Source: Augochlora pura (taxonomy: Eukaryota > Arthropoda > Insecta > Hymenoptera > Halictidae). From it: a DNA stretch of 64,000 bases. The stretch lies in contig NC_135772.1 in the NCBI RefSeq assembly GCF_028453695.1, forward strand, positions 6,634,001 to 6,698,000, written 5' to 3'. The position numbers were made by a program, and so were the translations under genes. Below are positions 36,689 through 45,160 of the stretch, one piece after another (position 1 is the first letter of the stretch; each line of letters begins with the position of its first letter). The notes beneath the pieces were generated by a model. It saw nothing but the letters and a program-made list of their open reading frames with translations, made no database searches and was not told the origin of the DNA.

Positions 36689-39600
36689 TTTGTGTGAATC
36701 TTCTCTTCACGTTTCCTTTTCCGTCTTTCTATCTACCTTCAATATCTTCCGTTCTTTCTGTGTTTGTCGTTTACTTTCACTCCATGCCCTATCGTTCACC
36801 TGCTCTTTTTCTCTATATGATACGCTGGTTGGTTTGAATTTATTTTTTCACTGACACCCCCTCCACCTTTGATCGTTTCAACGTTGCCTGTTTTAACCGT
36901 CTTCCTGATTGATATTTTACTTTCTTTCTAATCTTGTGCGTTCCCTCATATATATTTTTTTAATTACGGCGTTTCTTATGCTACACGAGTCCCATTTTTC
37001 TTCACCTTTTCTTTATTCGCAAATTCGGTTTTTCTAAGATCATCCTCTAGTCACTCAATTATTCTCAGTCCCGTACATGTACGAGTCTATCACGACGCTC
37101 GATCGCTCGAGCGTTCCTCTCTGTTTTCCGATTAGTTGTATATTTATATCAATTTTTTTTTTCTCTTTTTAATTTTTACTTTGACATTCGTCTCCGATAT
37201 TTTTCATTGTCTAGAGGCTTGCGTTTTAATACAGATTCACGACATTAATAAGTAGCTATGATCTTTGATCGTGTTTTTTATACGCCGTTTAACGTTTTTA
37301 TGCTGCATGCCATTTATACTCAGCTTGACAGAATATTTCTCTTTTTTTTACCGATATGCAGGATCCTTCTTGGAAGCCCTTTTCCAGTTAGAATCTTGTT
37401 CGTTTGTTTTTTTTTTTTAATTCATTGATCGATGGTTGGAACCATTCGATTAACGTCTTCCGAGAAGGTTCCGCGTTTCAAATATAATTATATATATGTT
37501 GCCAGTTTTCCGGGCCGTTTGAGCTTGAAAACGAAAGAAAACGATTCACGGTAGAGCAATTGCGAAACTATATTTCTGCTACTAATTTACACACGGAACA
37601 AGCTTGACGGTCGGGTAAAAATAATGTTTCCGGTGGAATGAGGGTTCATCGGCAAGCCACTGTCGTTAATCGGAAAAATCACTGCCCGTCATTAATCAGA
37701 TCAAGCTCAATCGGTCGCGATCGTTCTGTTACACGCATGACTAGTTGACAAACGTCGAATTCGGTCCACGTTCTCAGTACTGTTGACCATCAGATGAACG
37801 TTGTTTTATTGTCAATTTCATGAAGTTCTTTATAACCTGATGTCGTATTTATTCAAATTTACAAAGTCCATATACGATCATTTATTACATAGCTACTGCA
37901 TACGACAATAGAATTAAAATATTTAAATTAATATTTAATTTTCAAGACAAATTAGTCACTGTATGGAACATTAAAATTTCTATTGCCAAAGTTGAACAGT
38001 AGTTTTAATTTCTGTAGTTGATTGCATTAAAACGGTCGGCATTAAAAATATAACTGCAAAAAATTAATACGAATTTCATTTCAACCACGCGATTCGATTA
38101 GATTATACATACAGGATCAATATACATACTTCACCAAAGGATATTACATTAATTCTACAATATAATGGGAAAGTATTACTTGTGAAGAATTGAACGTGAA
38201 TTGTCAATGTATGTCATTCGTCTGGCAAAACGTGAGAAATGTGGCAATGTATACACATGTATTTGCCACTCCCCTTTTCTAAACGAGAGAAAGAACGTCA
38301 ACTGGCGGCTAATCGACGCACATTTCTCGTTTTCTAGGTAACAACATGAAGAAGTGTCGCGCCAGGTACGGATTAGATCAGCAAAGCCAGTGGTGCAAGC
38401 CGTGCAGGTACGTGTGCATCGTGTAGAGGGTTTGACTCGCTGCTTCTTGAGAGGAGAATTACATACCGTCTTGTCGACAAGCTGAGCACGCTGTTCCGGT
38501 CGCGTGTATATACGTATTCGATCTTGAGAAGTGTTGAGAAGGACCTAGAAGTCTCACGTCAGTCATGTAGTTCCACTAGAAGAAGTTACTTTATATGTGG
38601 TGAATGATGGTCGACTACTTTACGAGTTAGCTGAGCTGCTCGATCACCTTCGTGACTCCACTTCCAAGCGATCTTTAAATAATTCATTTCGATGTGCCGA
38701 TTAAATAATCGGATTTGAACTGTTCCCATTGATAATCCATAAACAATCGAAGAATCGATGGATCCGAAGACTAGAGTTAACAATTTTTCTGTGGTCCCTC
38801 GAATGGATAAGGTGCTCGAGCAGGCCAAGCGACCGGATCAAGATGTAAAATACGTGGTGAATCGGGCCGTCACGTTCGAAGTAAGATACTTGCAACCCGG
38901 GCACGAATATAGTATTCTCGATGATCACCACCTCTTTATTCTAATCGTCTTCTACTCCGTTCCGTCATCCACATGTTATCGTGGAACTTGCACGTACAGT
39001 AGCTGAAACACGAGACATCTCGTACGGCGATAGCGATATTTGACGTGGAACCGCTTGATTCCGAAAGAGTACAATGTACGGAGATCGGACAAAACGATGC
39101 ACCGTCAGAAAATGTGTCTTCCAAAAAGCAGAGCGTTACGTTAGGACCGTAGAGATCAGAGACACCAGGGAGAACATCCGTCTTGTTTCGTTGGATCGGT
39201 CCAACGATTGTTATCCGCTGTACTTTGCTTGTAAATATATCTCACTAGAAACCACGCTGTAGTGTTTGCCGTGGCGGCCATCTCGTCGCGAAGGCCACCC
39301 ATGGTTTTTTTAGCGCCTCTAAAATAATGTTCACTGTACATTGCCGCACAGTGCGCCCGAAACGCCCTGACTCCTGGGTTTGTAAATCATATGGACCTCA
39401 TTAAAGGGGCGAGAGCAAATTCCAACCACAAACGACACTGGGTTCGAGACATTCGAAGATTACGTTAGTCACTCAACTTCCGTTCCAAACCGAGAACCGA
39501 ATCGGCAATTCCTTCTGTAGATTGTGATACTACCTTCAATTATTCAAGACACTTAACGGCAGTTTTAGGTAGTTAACTGGAGATAAATTGTCTACCACAA

Positions 39601-42600
39601 AAATAGCAGAAATCGAATTACCGTCAAATTACTTGGAGAACATCGCGGGCTATTTTTCTATCCTCTTTGTAATCGATGTGAAAATAGATACTTAATCAGT
39701 GAAAGCAAACTTGTCCCCTGCGACTCCTTTTGCTGTTTTTAGTGAAAGACAGTTCAAATAGTTTGTAATTGGAAATTATACAGTACACCGAAATAAACAG
39801 TATAAAACTTTAGAAAATACTTATTAGGACATAGTTATCACGGGAACAAATTCGGGGACACAATATATTAATAGCGCAAAGCTTTACCTGATTTATTAAA
39901 CGAGATAATCTCCATTTTTTCAATGACTTTTTAACATCTCGCGGATAAGTGCAGTGACTTCTTTGGTTACTTGCAAAAAAATTGTTGAGTTGACTCCGGG
40001 AAACCACAAAACTTTCTGGATGAGCCAGTAATAATCACAGTCAGCTGTTCATGCTTCGATAATTTTAATATTACCTAAAGACGACACATTCGGTCAATTG
40101 TTATAGTAAATTCGTTCAACACGCGCGACCCTCGCGAACAATAATTAGTAGGTTGTCTCCGCAGCCAGAGTTTAGCATTACAATTCTGTCGCAAAATTCT
40201 CGAACGAATCGAAGTAGTCTTTTTGATCGTTGTCGACACAGCGGTGTCCAGGAGATGAGCACAGTGTCCAGAATATCATTATTTGCGGACATTTGGGAGA
40301 CATATTTTCTGATACCAGACAGCAGAAAGATCGTTATCACGTTCGGTTACGTTCTGATTTCTCGAATCGAATCGACGTCGTTCGATGTGAGGTACCAGGA
40401 AAATCCCAATCTTCGGAAACTGATACCTGAACCAGTGAAACTTGAAATTTCTTGATTGTCGCTGGCATTTTCCTCGGAGTCTTTTTACGCTCGATCTTGA
40501 AATCGCGTCGAATCCTTTGGAACTCAAGTTACCTGGTGCCCCGACATTAGAAACGATGGTCGATGCTCGGGCTTCGCGAGAAATCTTCGCGGCGAGACTG
40601 AAGGGTTGATAGAAAACGCATAAGTCCCGAGAACTGGTTGCGATTGCGTGTGGGTGACGAGGACACGGTGTGGGATTAAGGTGGGATTAAAGTGATAACG
40701 TCGATGCGTCGAGCGCCCCTTTAATGGCTGGTGGTTGGTTTTGGCAGCCCAGTGGAGCATGGAGCGGGGATGGGCATCCACGCGAGCATAATCCATCACG
40801 GTGTGGGAAGTAGCGCGGGGGCAGGGGTCGGGGCTGGAGGCGGTGGAGGGACGGTAGGGGCACCGACTGCCCCCCCAAACACCAACACTGCCTCCAATGC
40901 CTCCTCGCCTCAGCAAGAACCCACTTATGTTAATCTCTAGTCAAGCCTATCGCCTCCCTTCTACTGCAACACTTCTTCTTAAACAGTGGTCAGTCCCGAC
41001 TTAAACCTACGGGATCGCTAGCCCTCACTATCGTCAGCCAACTCTGCTCGTTGACCCCGGCAATCTATCGCGAAAAGGAAGGTGGAATAAACGATTCGAG
41101 AAACGGTTGAAGGAATTTTATCATATCAATGACCGTGTACTGTTGGCTGCGAATACGAGCGGGGATGGCATAGTGAGCGGCCCAGCGACGCCCTAATGCT
41201 CGCATTGTTTCTCATTGTTGTGGCTCTTTGCAGCTTATTATTGTTCTTTGATTTACCCTCGTTTAGTTGGACTTTACTCAGTGTTGCCCTTAGCATGGCT
41301 GGTCTGTAATACATATGATACATATGATATATACATATATGTATATATATATTCTATATATATCGTGTATGTTGATCTATATATACAATATATATATATA
41401 TACTTTCTTTTAAATATATGTATATATAAATATATACATGTCTTTTTACGTACGTCTTATATACTGTTTAACGTGTAACCAGATTTTACTTGTTCTCTCT
41501 TTCTTTTCTTATTTTTTTTTTTTTAATTTTTATTACGTTCTTTTTTCTTGTTATTTTTATTGTTTAAGTTGCATTTATTTCCTCGGTTCGGAACGTTTGG
41601 CATATATACATAGACAAGTATTGAACGATTAATCTATTATATATTTTGTGAGTCTGATTTTTTTTTGATGGCATGGCAGCTCGTCACGGTTCACGACGAT
41701 CATATTATATGTTGTAACCGGATTATGTGTTTACCTTCTCTAGTACGTGGACATTCCATTGGTTTTTCTTTACATTTATCTTTTTCTCGTTGTTTTTCCT
41801 TCGTTTGGACTTTGTCGCTCGGACAGTCTTTTTGTTTTTTCCGCTCAGTTTTACTCATTGTGTTGTCGTAACTGTTAAATAGTCGCGCGTAGTCGTTGAA
41901 TCTCGACCGCGAGGGCGATCTTCCTGGACAACCGGAAGTCGGCCGTGTTCGAACCTTGGCCAGACCAAGTCTCGGCGAAGCTCTCAAGTCGTTGGTCGAA
42001 ATTGAAATTTTGCCATCCGATTCGCGCGGTCTCGGCGGACGATGATATGCCGCGAGTTTCCTTGCGCTTCACAGAAGCTTGGAAAATCATTGCGTTGATT
42101 CGTGCTGTTCCAATTATTTCAGACGGAAAGAATTATTCCTCCCAGTCGTCGTTGCGCGATCCCTAGAATATCAACCACGCATTGAACCAAAGTTTTTTGA
42201 CTTAGTAAACATGCATTTGTCTTGGCGATAGTTAAAGTTTGCTAGATTAAAAAGTAATACAATTTTTAACAGACCGTCAATCAAACTGTACTATTTTTAG
42301 AAATATTTCTTACCGTAAGACATACGTCATTTTTATAGAAATCACACTAATTCTATATTACCATAGATTAATTTACACCTACGAATTGAGCGTACACATA
42401 CCAAAACTGATATTTAAAGCAGTTAAGAGAAGTTGATTGACTTGTTCTGCCCATAATTTCTGTCTGCAGAACTTGCTTAGGGTAGTTTTTTAATAAAAAC
42501 TTTTAGTAATCCTTCAATTTTACAAATTAATAAGGCATATGTACAAAACTTGCAGTCGTTACTTCGTCAAGAAACTGTTCGTTAATTAATCAAATTTCTT

Positions 42601-44479
42601 ATCGTTACGATATTCTCATTCTTTGGAGCATTAGCAAATAAAGCAAATAATTATGTAATACAAAGTATCCTACTTTTAAGCGACGAGGTACGTAAAACTG
42701 TGAGATTGCAATGGGTATGTAATGGCGGCTTCCGATGAGAAGTTTCGAGAATAAGGATCGTCACTGAGAGAAACCAATCGATTGATGGAAAACAGCACGA
42801 ATCAGTTTCTGTTGGAATATGCAGAGTTGCATCTAACGCTTGATTCCAGACGTGCCCGCGAAACTCATACAAGTCGACGTCCCGTCCAAGAACCGTTTCA
42901 TATTCACGCAAAAAGACAGTCTAATTCAACTGGCTAAGAGATGAATAATGAGAGCCAATGGCAGAGCGATTGAATGTCTCGACTGCGATGCAGTTACCAC
43001 ACGAGGTCGGTCGGGAACTCACTTTTCGGGAACTTTGCAGTAGCTTTCCTTCGTTCTCGCGAATCACGATAACGAAAAGATGCTAAATTCTTTGTCGCGC
43101 GTCTCTCTTTCTCTATCTCTTTCTTTTCTATATTTCTTCTCCCCGTTTACTTTCTCTTTCGATTTGGCCATACGGAGAGGAAAACACGCGGATATCGACC
43201 ATGAAAGTTCCAATTTCCACGTAACATCCATTCGATCTGAATCGCGCTGCAGCTCGGTCGCGATCGTTTTGTCCAGCAAGCTTCCATAGCGATCGAGTCG
43301 ATTTTGAACCGCGTGACTTTCTGTTGTTTGTTGCTCGAGACACGTAGTTCTCGTCTGCGGATGATAAAACATCGTTCCCCATTCCACAACCACCCCCCAC
43401 CCAGCCCACCTTGTGCCCCGACATATTTCAATTGTTTTTATTCAAACTTTCGTTTTCCACGTATACGTTTATTACACAGTTATTTGCTTGTTACATACGT
43501 CCGAACGTTTTGAGCATGGCATTTGCAGCGAGTGATCCGTGTCGAATAAGTAAAACCCAAGCTGGTCGCGCGGAAGTGCTTGGAACGGGCTACAGTTGAG
43601 GCTGGAGGCGTTGACGTGAATCGTCTGGAAGTCGAGGTCTCTGCACCGAGTTCACGCGTTAGCTTCACGAGCATAAAATGTACGCCGTGACCTCGTGCGA
43701 TTTGAAACTTCCGTCTCAACTGTGCTAAAGATGACAATCTCTCCAACAAATCGAATGTAAAACCCGCAAGAAAGTTTCAAGTAGATACTTCCGCGCAGCC
43801 AGGCTTGCAACGACTACGAGTGAAAGCATGTTCTTTTAGTTGGTAATCATTCTGAATGTAACCTTACTCGATGGATGGAACGTTGCTCCCCGAGCCGACC
43901 GAGCGGAAAGACACACTGTTTGTCCTTGGGGGCACGGGGTCAACGTTGAATCCCGCGATAACCATCAGCAGAAGACGTTCCCCAGAAGGCTAAACTAATT
44001 CGTTATCGATTGTTCGCAGACGTAAGAAGAAATGTATCAGATACATGGGGGAGGGAGGAGACGGCGACGGCGAAGGTGACGGCGAAGGCGAGGACGATCA
44101 TTCGGAGGACAACCTGGGCAGCGTGGGGGAGGCAGGCACTCCCGAAGAGGACGAGTCTCTGAGCAGTCCCGGGGGTTTGTCCGCGTTGTCTAGTCTGGCC
44201 AGTCCGTCGCTGGTGTTACCGTCGCCCTCGAGTCTGGCCAGCCCGTGCCCGTGCCCTCTGACGCCCCCGGTACCGCCTCCGCCCCTGTCCAGCAACCCGA
44301 ACAGCCAGCAGCACAACCAGCCGGCGCAGCTGCCGCCCCCGCACCGCAACCCAGTCGGCACGAACCCGCACGACATCAACAATCCCCTTAGCGTGAACCA
44401 ACTGACCGGACAGTGTATAAAGAGTGAAGTGGTGCCGGCACCGTCTGGCACGTCTAATCCGGCGATCAGTGTTACGTAG
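10497..44479 (+). CDS. pan: pangolin/TCF gene span (spliced; 5' exons outside window)
   Basis: This is the nuclear HMG-box effector of Wnt/beta-catenin signalling, which binds DNA through an HMG box plus C-clamp. Exons can be joined by phase-consistent GT/AG borders: 10497-10644 (or -10731), 22611-22698, 26210-26305, 27190-27327, 31395-31480, 31584-31714, then 32814-32979 or 35493-35652, 38338-38407, and 44020-44479 or 40748-40940. The joined product shows the TCF central region (LPFFCPNGDH, PYPMLSPEM, FRSPYPTSLP), the HMG box (IKKPLNAFMLYMKEMR, INQILGRR-WH), a basic tail and a C-clamp (CRARYGLDQQSQWCKPC-RRKKKC). The beta-catenin-binding N-terminus is not found in the window, and the first visible exon starts in phase 0, so earlier exons must lie upstream. 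An internal first exon at 30345 offers a second start. Confidence 0.93.
12466..12653. mobile_element. piggyBac-like MITE, 188 bp
   Basis: It is flanked by TTAA on both sides (12466-12469, 12650-12653). Its ends are inverted copies: the left reads TTAACCCTCGCAGTAC and the complement of the right reads TTAACCCTCGCCGTAC (one mismatch in 16). TTAA target use and a CCCT-type terminus are hallmarks of piggyBac elements. It has no coding capacity. Confidence 0.7.
13642..13679 (+). repeat. (GA)n followed by a 23-G run
   Basis: An AG dinucleotide repeat runs directly into 23 consecutive guanines (13657-13679), which could form a G-quadruplex. A run of this length is also error-prone in sequencing, so its exact length is uncertain. 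Confidence 0.85.
14605..14643. repeat. (TCG)n trinucleotide microsatellite
   Basis: About 12 copies of TCG/CGT in a pan intron. The poly-Ser frame across it is a chance ORF. Confidence 0.85.
15169..15207. repeat. (CT)n microsatellite in a pyrimidine-rich tract
   Basis: A CT run interrupted by CCCC, within a C/T-biased region that extends over several hundred bases of the plus strand. Confidence 0.8.
18841..19032. repeat. AT-rich hairpin repeat with ~66-bp inverted arms
   Basis: The left arm (18841-18906) and the right arm (18966-19032) are inverted copies with only a handful of mismatches, including shared TATACATAAAAT and GAGACAAATTTAACTTTT. The loop is ~59 nt. The loop-side segment near 18930-18965 (ATGTC..AT.CGATAAATA) also recurs in direct orientation near 19048-19083. 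It is probably a foldback MITE that was partly duplicated. Confidence 0.65.
20160..20880 (+). other. GC-rich island in a pan intron, unassigned
   Basis: An open plus-strand frame (20293-20877) crosses this block, but the translation has no family features and overlapping frames are open on the other strand too, as expected from composition. A TATAAAAG lies at 20761. It could be an unrecognised exon, a promoter, or GC-rich repeat DNA. Confidence 0.25.
22041..22298. mobile_element. Decayed piggyBac-like MITE, ~258 bp
   Basis: The left end TTAACCCCTTGCCGTAC is matched by the inverted right end, whose complement reads TCAACCTCTTGCCGCAC (14 of 17). The left TTAA also borders a possible second relic on its other side (about 21833-22044, ends CTAACCCTA and complement TTAAACCTA), which would mean adjacent insertions sharing one TTAA. 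Confidence 0.5.
22611..22698 (+). CDS. pan: pan exon (GLTRAPMYPF...EMTQVASW)
   Basis: The acceptor is TTTCTGTTCCAG and the donor TG|GTAAGT. Entered in phase 1, it reads LTRAPMYPFSTGQYPYPM then LSPEMTQVAS and leaves two bases of the Trp codon. It is a conserved part of insect TCF. Confidence 0.92.
22699..26209 (+). other. pan: pan intron
   Basis: No exon is supported. It holds a lone TTAACCCC-type terminus near 24555-24566 with an adjacent short palindrome (ACGTGCCAGGCACGT near 24532), and a MITE at 25892-26126. Confidence 0.55.
25892..26126. mobile_element. piggyBac-like MITE, 235 bp
   Basis: TTAA lies at both ends (25892-25895 and 26123-26126). The left end TTAACCCTTTTAGTGCC matches the complement of the right end, TTAACCCTCTTAGAGCC, at 15 of 17 positions. 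It has no coding capacity and lies ~80 bp upstream of the next pan exon. Confidence 0.6.
26210..26305 (+). CDS. pan: pan exon (HTPSMYPISPASAGFRSPYP)
   Basis: The acceptor is CTTTCATTTCAG and the donor CCAAG|GTTAG. It completes the Trp codon and reads HTPSMYPISPASAGFR then SPYPTSLPITSSSLP. It leaves two bases. Confidence 0.92.
27190..27327 (+). CDS. pan: pan exon (SDLYRFSPTGLMPPHPGL)
   Basis: The acceptor is CTGTTTCAG and the donor CACAG|GTTCG. It is a His/Pro-rich linker (PHPGLSPHAHALTSHALV) before the HMG box. It leaves two bases (AG) that join 31395 to make Arg. Confidence 0.92.
27328..30344 (+). promoter_or_regulatory. pan: pan intron holding the presumed internal promoter and 5' UTR of the short isoform
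   Basis: From about 28400 the sequence becomes CpG- and GC-rich up to the ATG at 30345. A TATAAAA word lies at 29032-29038 (CGGCCTATAAAACGG) and a GC alternation at about 29957-29972. No initiator is clear. This fits an alternative promoter region for the 30345 exon, inferred from composition and the downstream first exon. Confidence 0.4.
30345..30877 (+). CDS. pan: Alternative first exon of pan (short TCF isoform without the beta-catenin-binding region)
   Basis: ATG in a good context (GGCGATGG) opens 177 codons ending at AAACG|GTAACA. The two leftover bases join the exon at 31395 exactly as the upstream exon at 27190 does, giving Arg in both cases. If unspliced, the frame stops at once (TAA 30879). 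The product begins MEPECLEPLNLVIKK. PLNLV resembles a CtBP-docking motif (PxDLS/PLNLS type). Then comes an acidic helix-prone part (EEIEETAIEASFRR, EEKAEEKIEDN) and a Met-rich and Pro-rich stretch. It lacks the region of the protein that would contact beta-catenin, so it may act as a repressor form. The link to pan rests on splice phase and position; RNA evidence would settle it. Confidence 0.7.
31395..31480 (+). CDS. pan: pan exon (STVEQKNSTSLVNPDNGK)
   Basis: The acceptor is TTTCGGCAG and the donor CAAG|GTAAGG. It can be entered from either 27327 or 30877 in the same phase. It encodes a polar linker just before the HMG box. Confidence 0.9.
31584..31714 (+). CDS. pan: pan exon, first half of the HMG box
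   Basis: A short 103-nt intron precedes it. It reads DKKKPHIKKPLNAFMLYM then KEMRAKVVAECTLKES and AAINQILGRR, essentially identical to TCF/LEF proteins (helix 1 and the start of helix 2). It ends in phase 0 at CGA|GTAAGT, right before the WH that either alternative exon supplies. Confidence 0.96.
32814..32979 (+). CDS. pan: pan mutually exclusive exon A: second half of HMG box and basic tail
   Basis: The acceptor ACACGCAG is preceded by purine-rich DNA with almost no polypyrimidine tract. The 166-nt exon reads WHSLSREEQARYYEAARQER, HLHQQRYPGWSARDNYGYG, then SKKKKRKKER, and ends GGAG|GTACC. The YPGWSARDNYG plus poly-Lys tail resembles vertebrate TCF/LEF more than fly Pangolin. It starts in phase 0 and leaves one base, like exon B. 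Using both exons would shift the frame, so only one can be used. Confidence 0.9.
32980..35492 (+). other. pan: Intron between the two alternative HMG exons
   Basis: Strongly T-rich just after exon A (about 33090-33330), then an alternating GC/AC microsatellite (33463-33492), then AT-rich DNA with a TATATA repeat at 35221-35275. The T-rich tract may bind splicing regulators; that is inference. Confidence 0.5.
35493..35652 (+). CDS. pan: pan mutually exclusive exon B: second half of HMG box and basic tail
   Basis: The acceptor GTTCTCTCTCGGTAG has a better pyrimidine tract than exon A. The 160-nt exon reads WHALGREEQAKYYELARRER, QLHMQLYPDWSSRANTNR, then TKKRKRKQDTNSDPGG, close to fly Pangolin. 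It ends GGAG|GTACCC, the same donor core as exon A, consistent with an exon duplication. It is phase-compatible with 31714 and 38338. Confidence 0.92.
35653..38337 (+). other. pan: pan intron with AT and CT microsatellites
   Basis: It contains TTA/TA repeats over about 35891-36070 and 36114-36160, a CT run at 36647-36684, and pyrimidine-rich DNA to about 37100. No exon is seen. Confidence 0.6.
36647..36684. repeat. (CT)n microsatellite
   Basis: A long uninterrupted CT run within a pan intron. Confidence 0.85.
38338..38407 (+). CDS. pan: pan exon, C-clamp (first three cysteines)
   Basis: The acceptor is TTTTCTAG and the donor GCAG|GTACGT. It reads GNNMKKCRARYGLDQQSQ then WCKPC, giving three of the four C-clamp cysteines. 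The clamp contacts the helper DNA site next to the HMG site. It leaves two bases (AG) to be joined to either last exon: 44020 gives R and 40748 gives S. Confidence 0.95.
38408..40747 (+). other. pan: pan intron before the alternative last exon
   Basis: No supportable exon or RNA. The frames present are short and unconserved in appearance. Confidence 0.5.
40748..40940 (+). CDS. pan: Alternative last exon of pan that breaks the C-clamp
   Basis: The acceptor TTTTGGCAG precedes 40748. Joined after the C-clamp exon in the right phase (AG|C), it reads SPVEHGAGMGIHASIIHHG, a Gly/Ala-rich stretch, a Thr/Asn/Ala stretch, and ends PQQEPTYVNL followed by TAG (40938-40940). Other phases stop quickly. 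This end replaces RRKKKC, so the fourth clamp cysteine and the basic residues are lost. A polyadenylation signal AATAAA lies at 41086. The coding match in only the right phase plus the poly(A) signal support a real terminal exon. Confidence 0.65.
40941..44019 (+). other. pan: 3' UTR of the short-tail isoform and remaining intron
   Basis: It contains a TA-repeat tract (about 41310-41440) and AT-rich DNA. No further exon is supported. Confidence 0.5.
41086..41091 (+). terminator. pan: AATAAA polyadenylation signal after the alternative last exon
   Basis: It is 146 nt after the stop at 40940, in GGTGGAATAAACG. The position fits 3' end formation for the short-tailed isoform. Confidence 0.4.
44020..44479 (+). 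CDS. pan: pan last exon: end of C-clamp and acidic/Pro-rich tail
   Basis: The acceptor is TTGTTCGCAG. It completes Arg and reads RKKKCIRYMGEGG, giving the fourth clamp cysteine and basic cluster. Then follow an acidic Gly/Asp/Glu run (GDGEGDGEGEDD), Ser/Pro-rich blocks (LSSLASPSLVLPSP; PPVPPPPLSS), and the end region HDINNPLSVNQLTGQCIKSE. IKSE fits a SUMO-acceptor pattern. Stop TAG is at 44477-44479. Confidence 0.93.
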
Positions 44480-45123
44480 CCCCGGCCGGACCCACGTGAC
44501 AAGACTGTTGCAATACACCGTGTCATCCGCAGGGTCCGTGTACGTGTACAGACGGGAAGTACGGTGATGGTCGCCACGGCCATTCGGGGAACAGAAAAAG
44601 CGGCGGCGTGCTGGCTGATCTTCGTCGTGATCCTACACGAGCCGGGAAGATATCCTCTACGCGACAAAGTCATTTCGGGAAACTGGTCGTAGGGTTCGAT
44701 CACGACGACGGTCCGTGGAGTTTCCGGGTCCATGACACGTCGAGTCTTCGAGGATAGGGACGACCTTCGGGCGGACACACTGGGAAGTTGGACCGGTCGC
44801 TGGGAGTCTCGAGTCAGCTCGACTGAACGTTGGATTCACGAGTAATTGTGTCCGGGCCTCGCCGCGCTCGTTCACCAGGTTTTACGCCCGGTGGCTCGGC
44901 TGCAGTGTCGGTCACCGCGCAACGGACGTTCATGCGTGTAACGGAAGAACGAACGAACAAATAATACGAGAAACACGAACAAATTGAAGATGAGAAATAC
45001 TCAGGACCAAGTGTCTGGCTGTAGTCACCCGCTCGAGGAAATTCTGCGTGCTAGAGAAATTAAGAGCATCTGTGGTGGTTTCTTGCTTGCATGGGTCTGT
45101 GCGATAGGGAGAGGGAGAAAGAG

Positions 45124-45128
<5 letters not shown>

Positions 45129-45154
<26 letters not shown>
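45129..45154. repeat. (GA)n microsatellite
   Basis: A clean GA run; a second, interrupted GA-rich tract follows at about 45440-45505. Confidence 0.85.

Positions 45155-45160
<6 letters not shown>

Noticed and set aside
44098..44778. 226-codon minus-strand ORF over the last pan exon
   Set aside because: It is antisense to a confirmed coding exon and has no family features.
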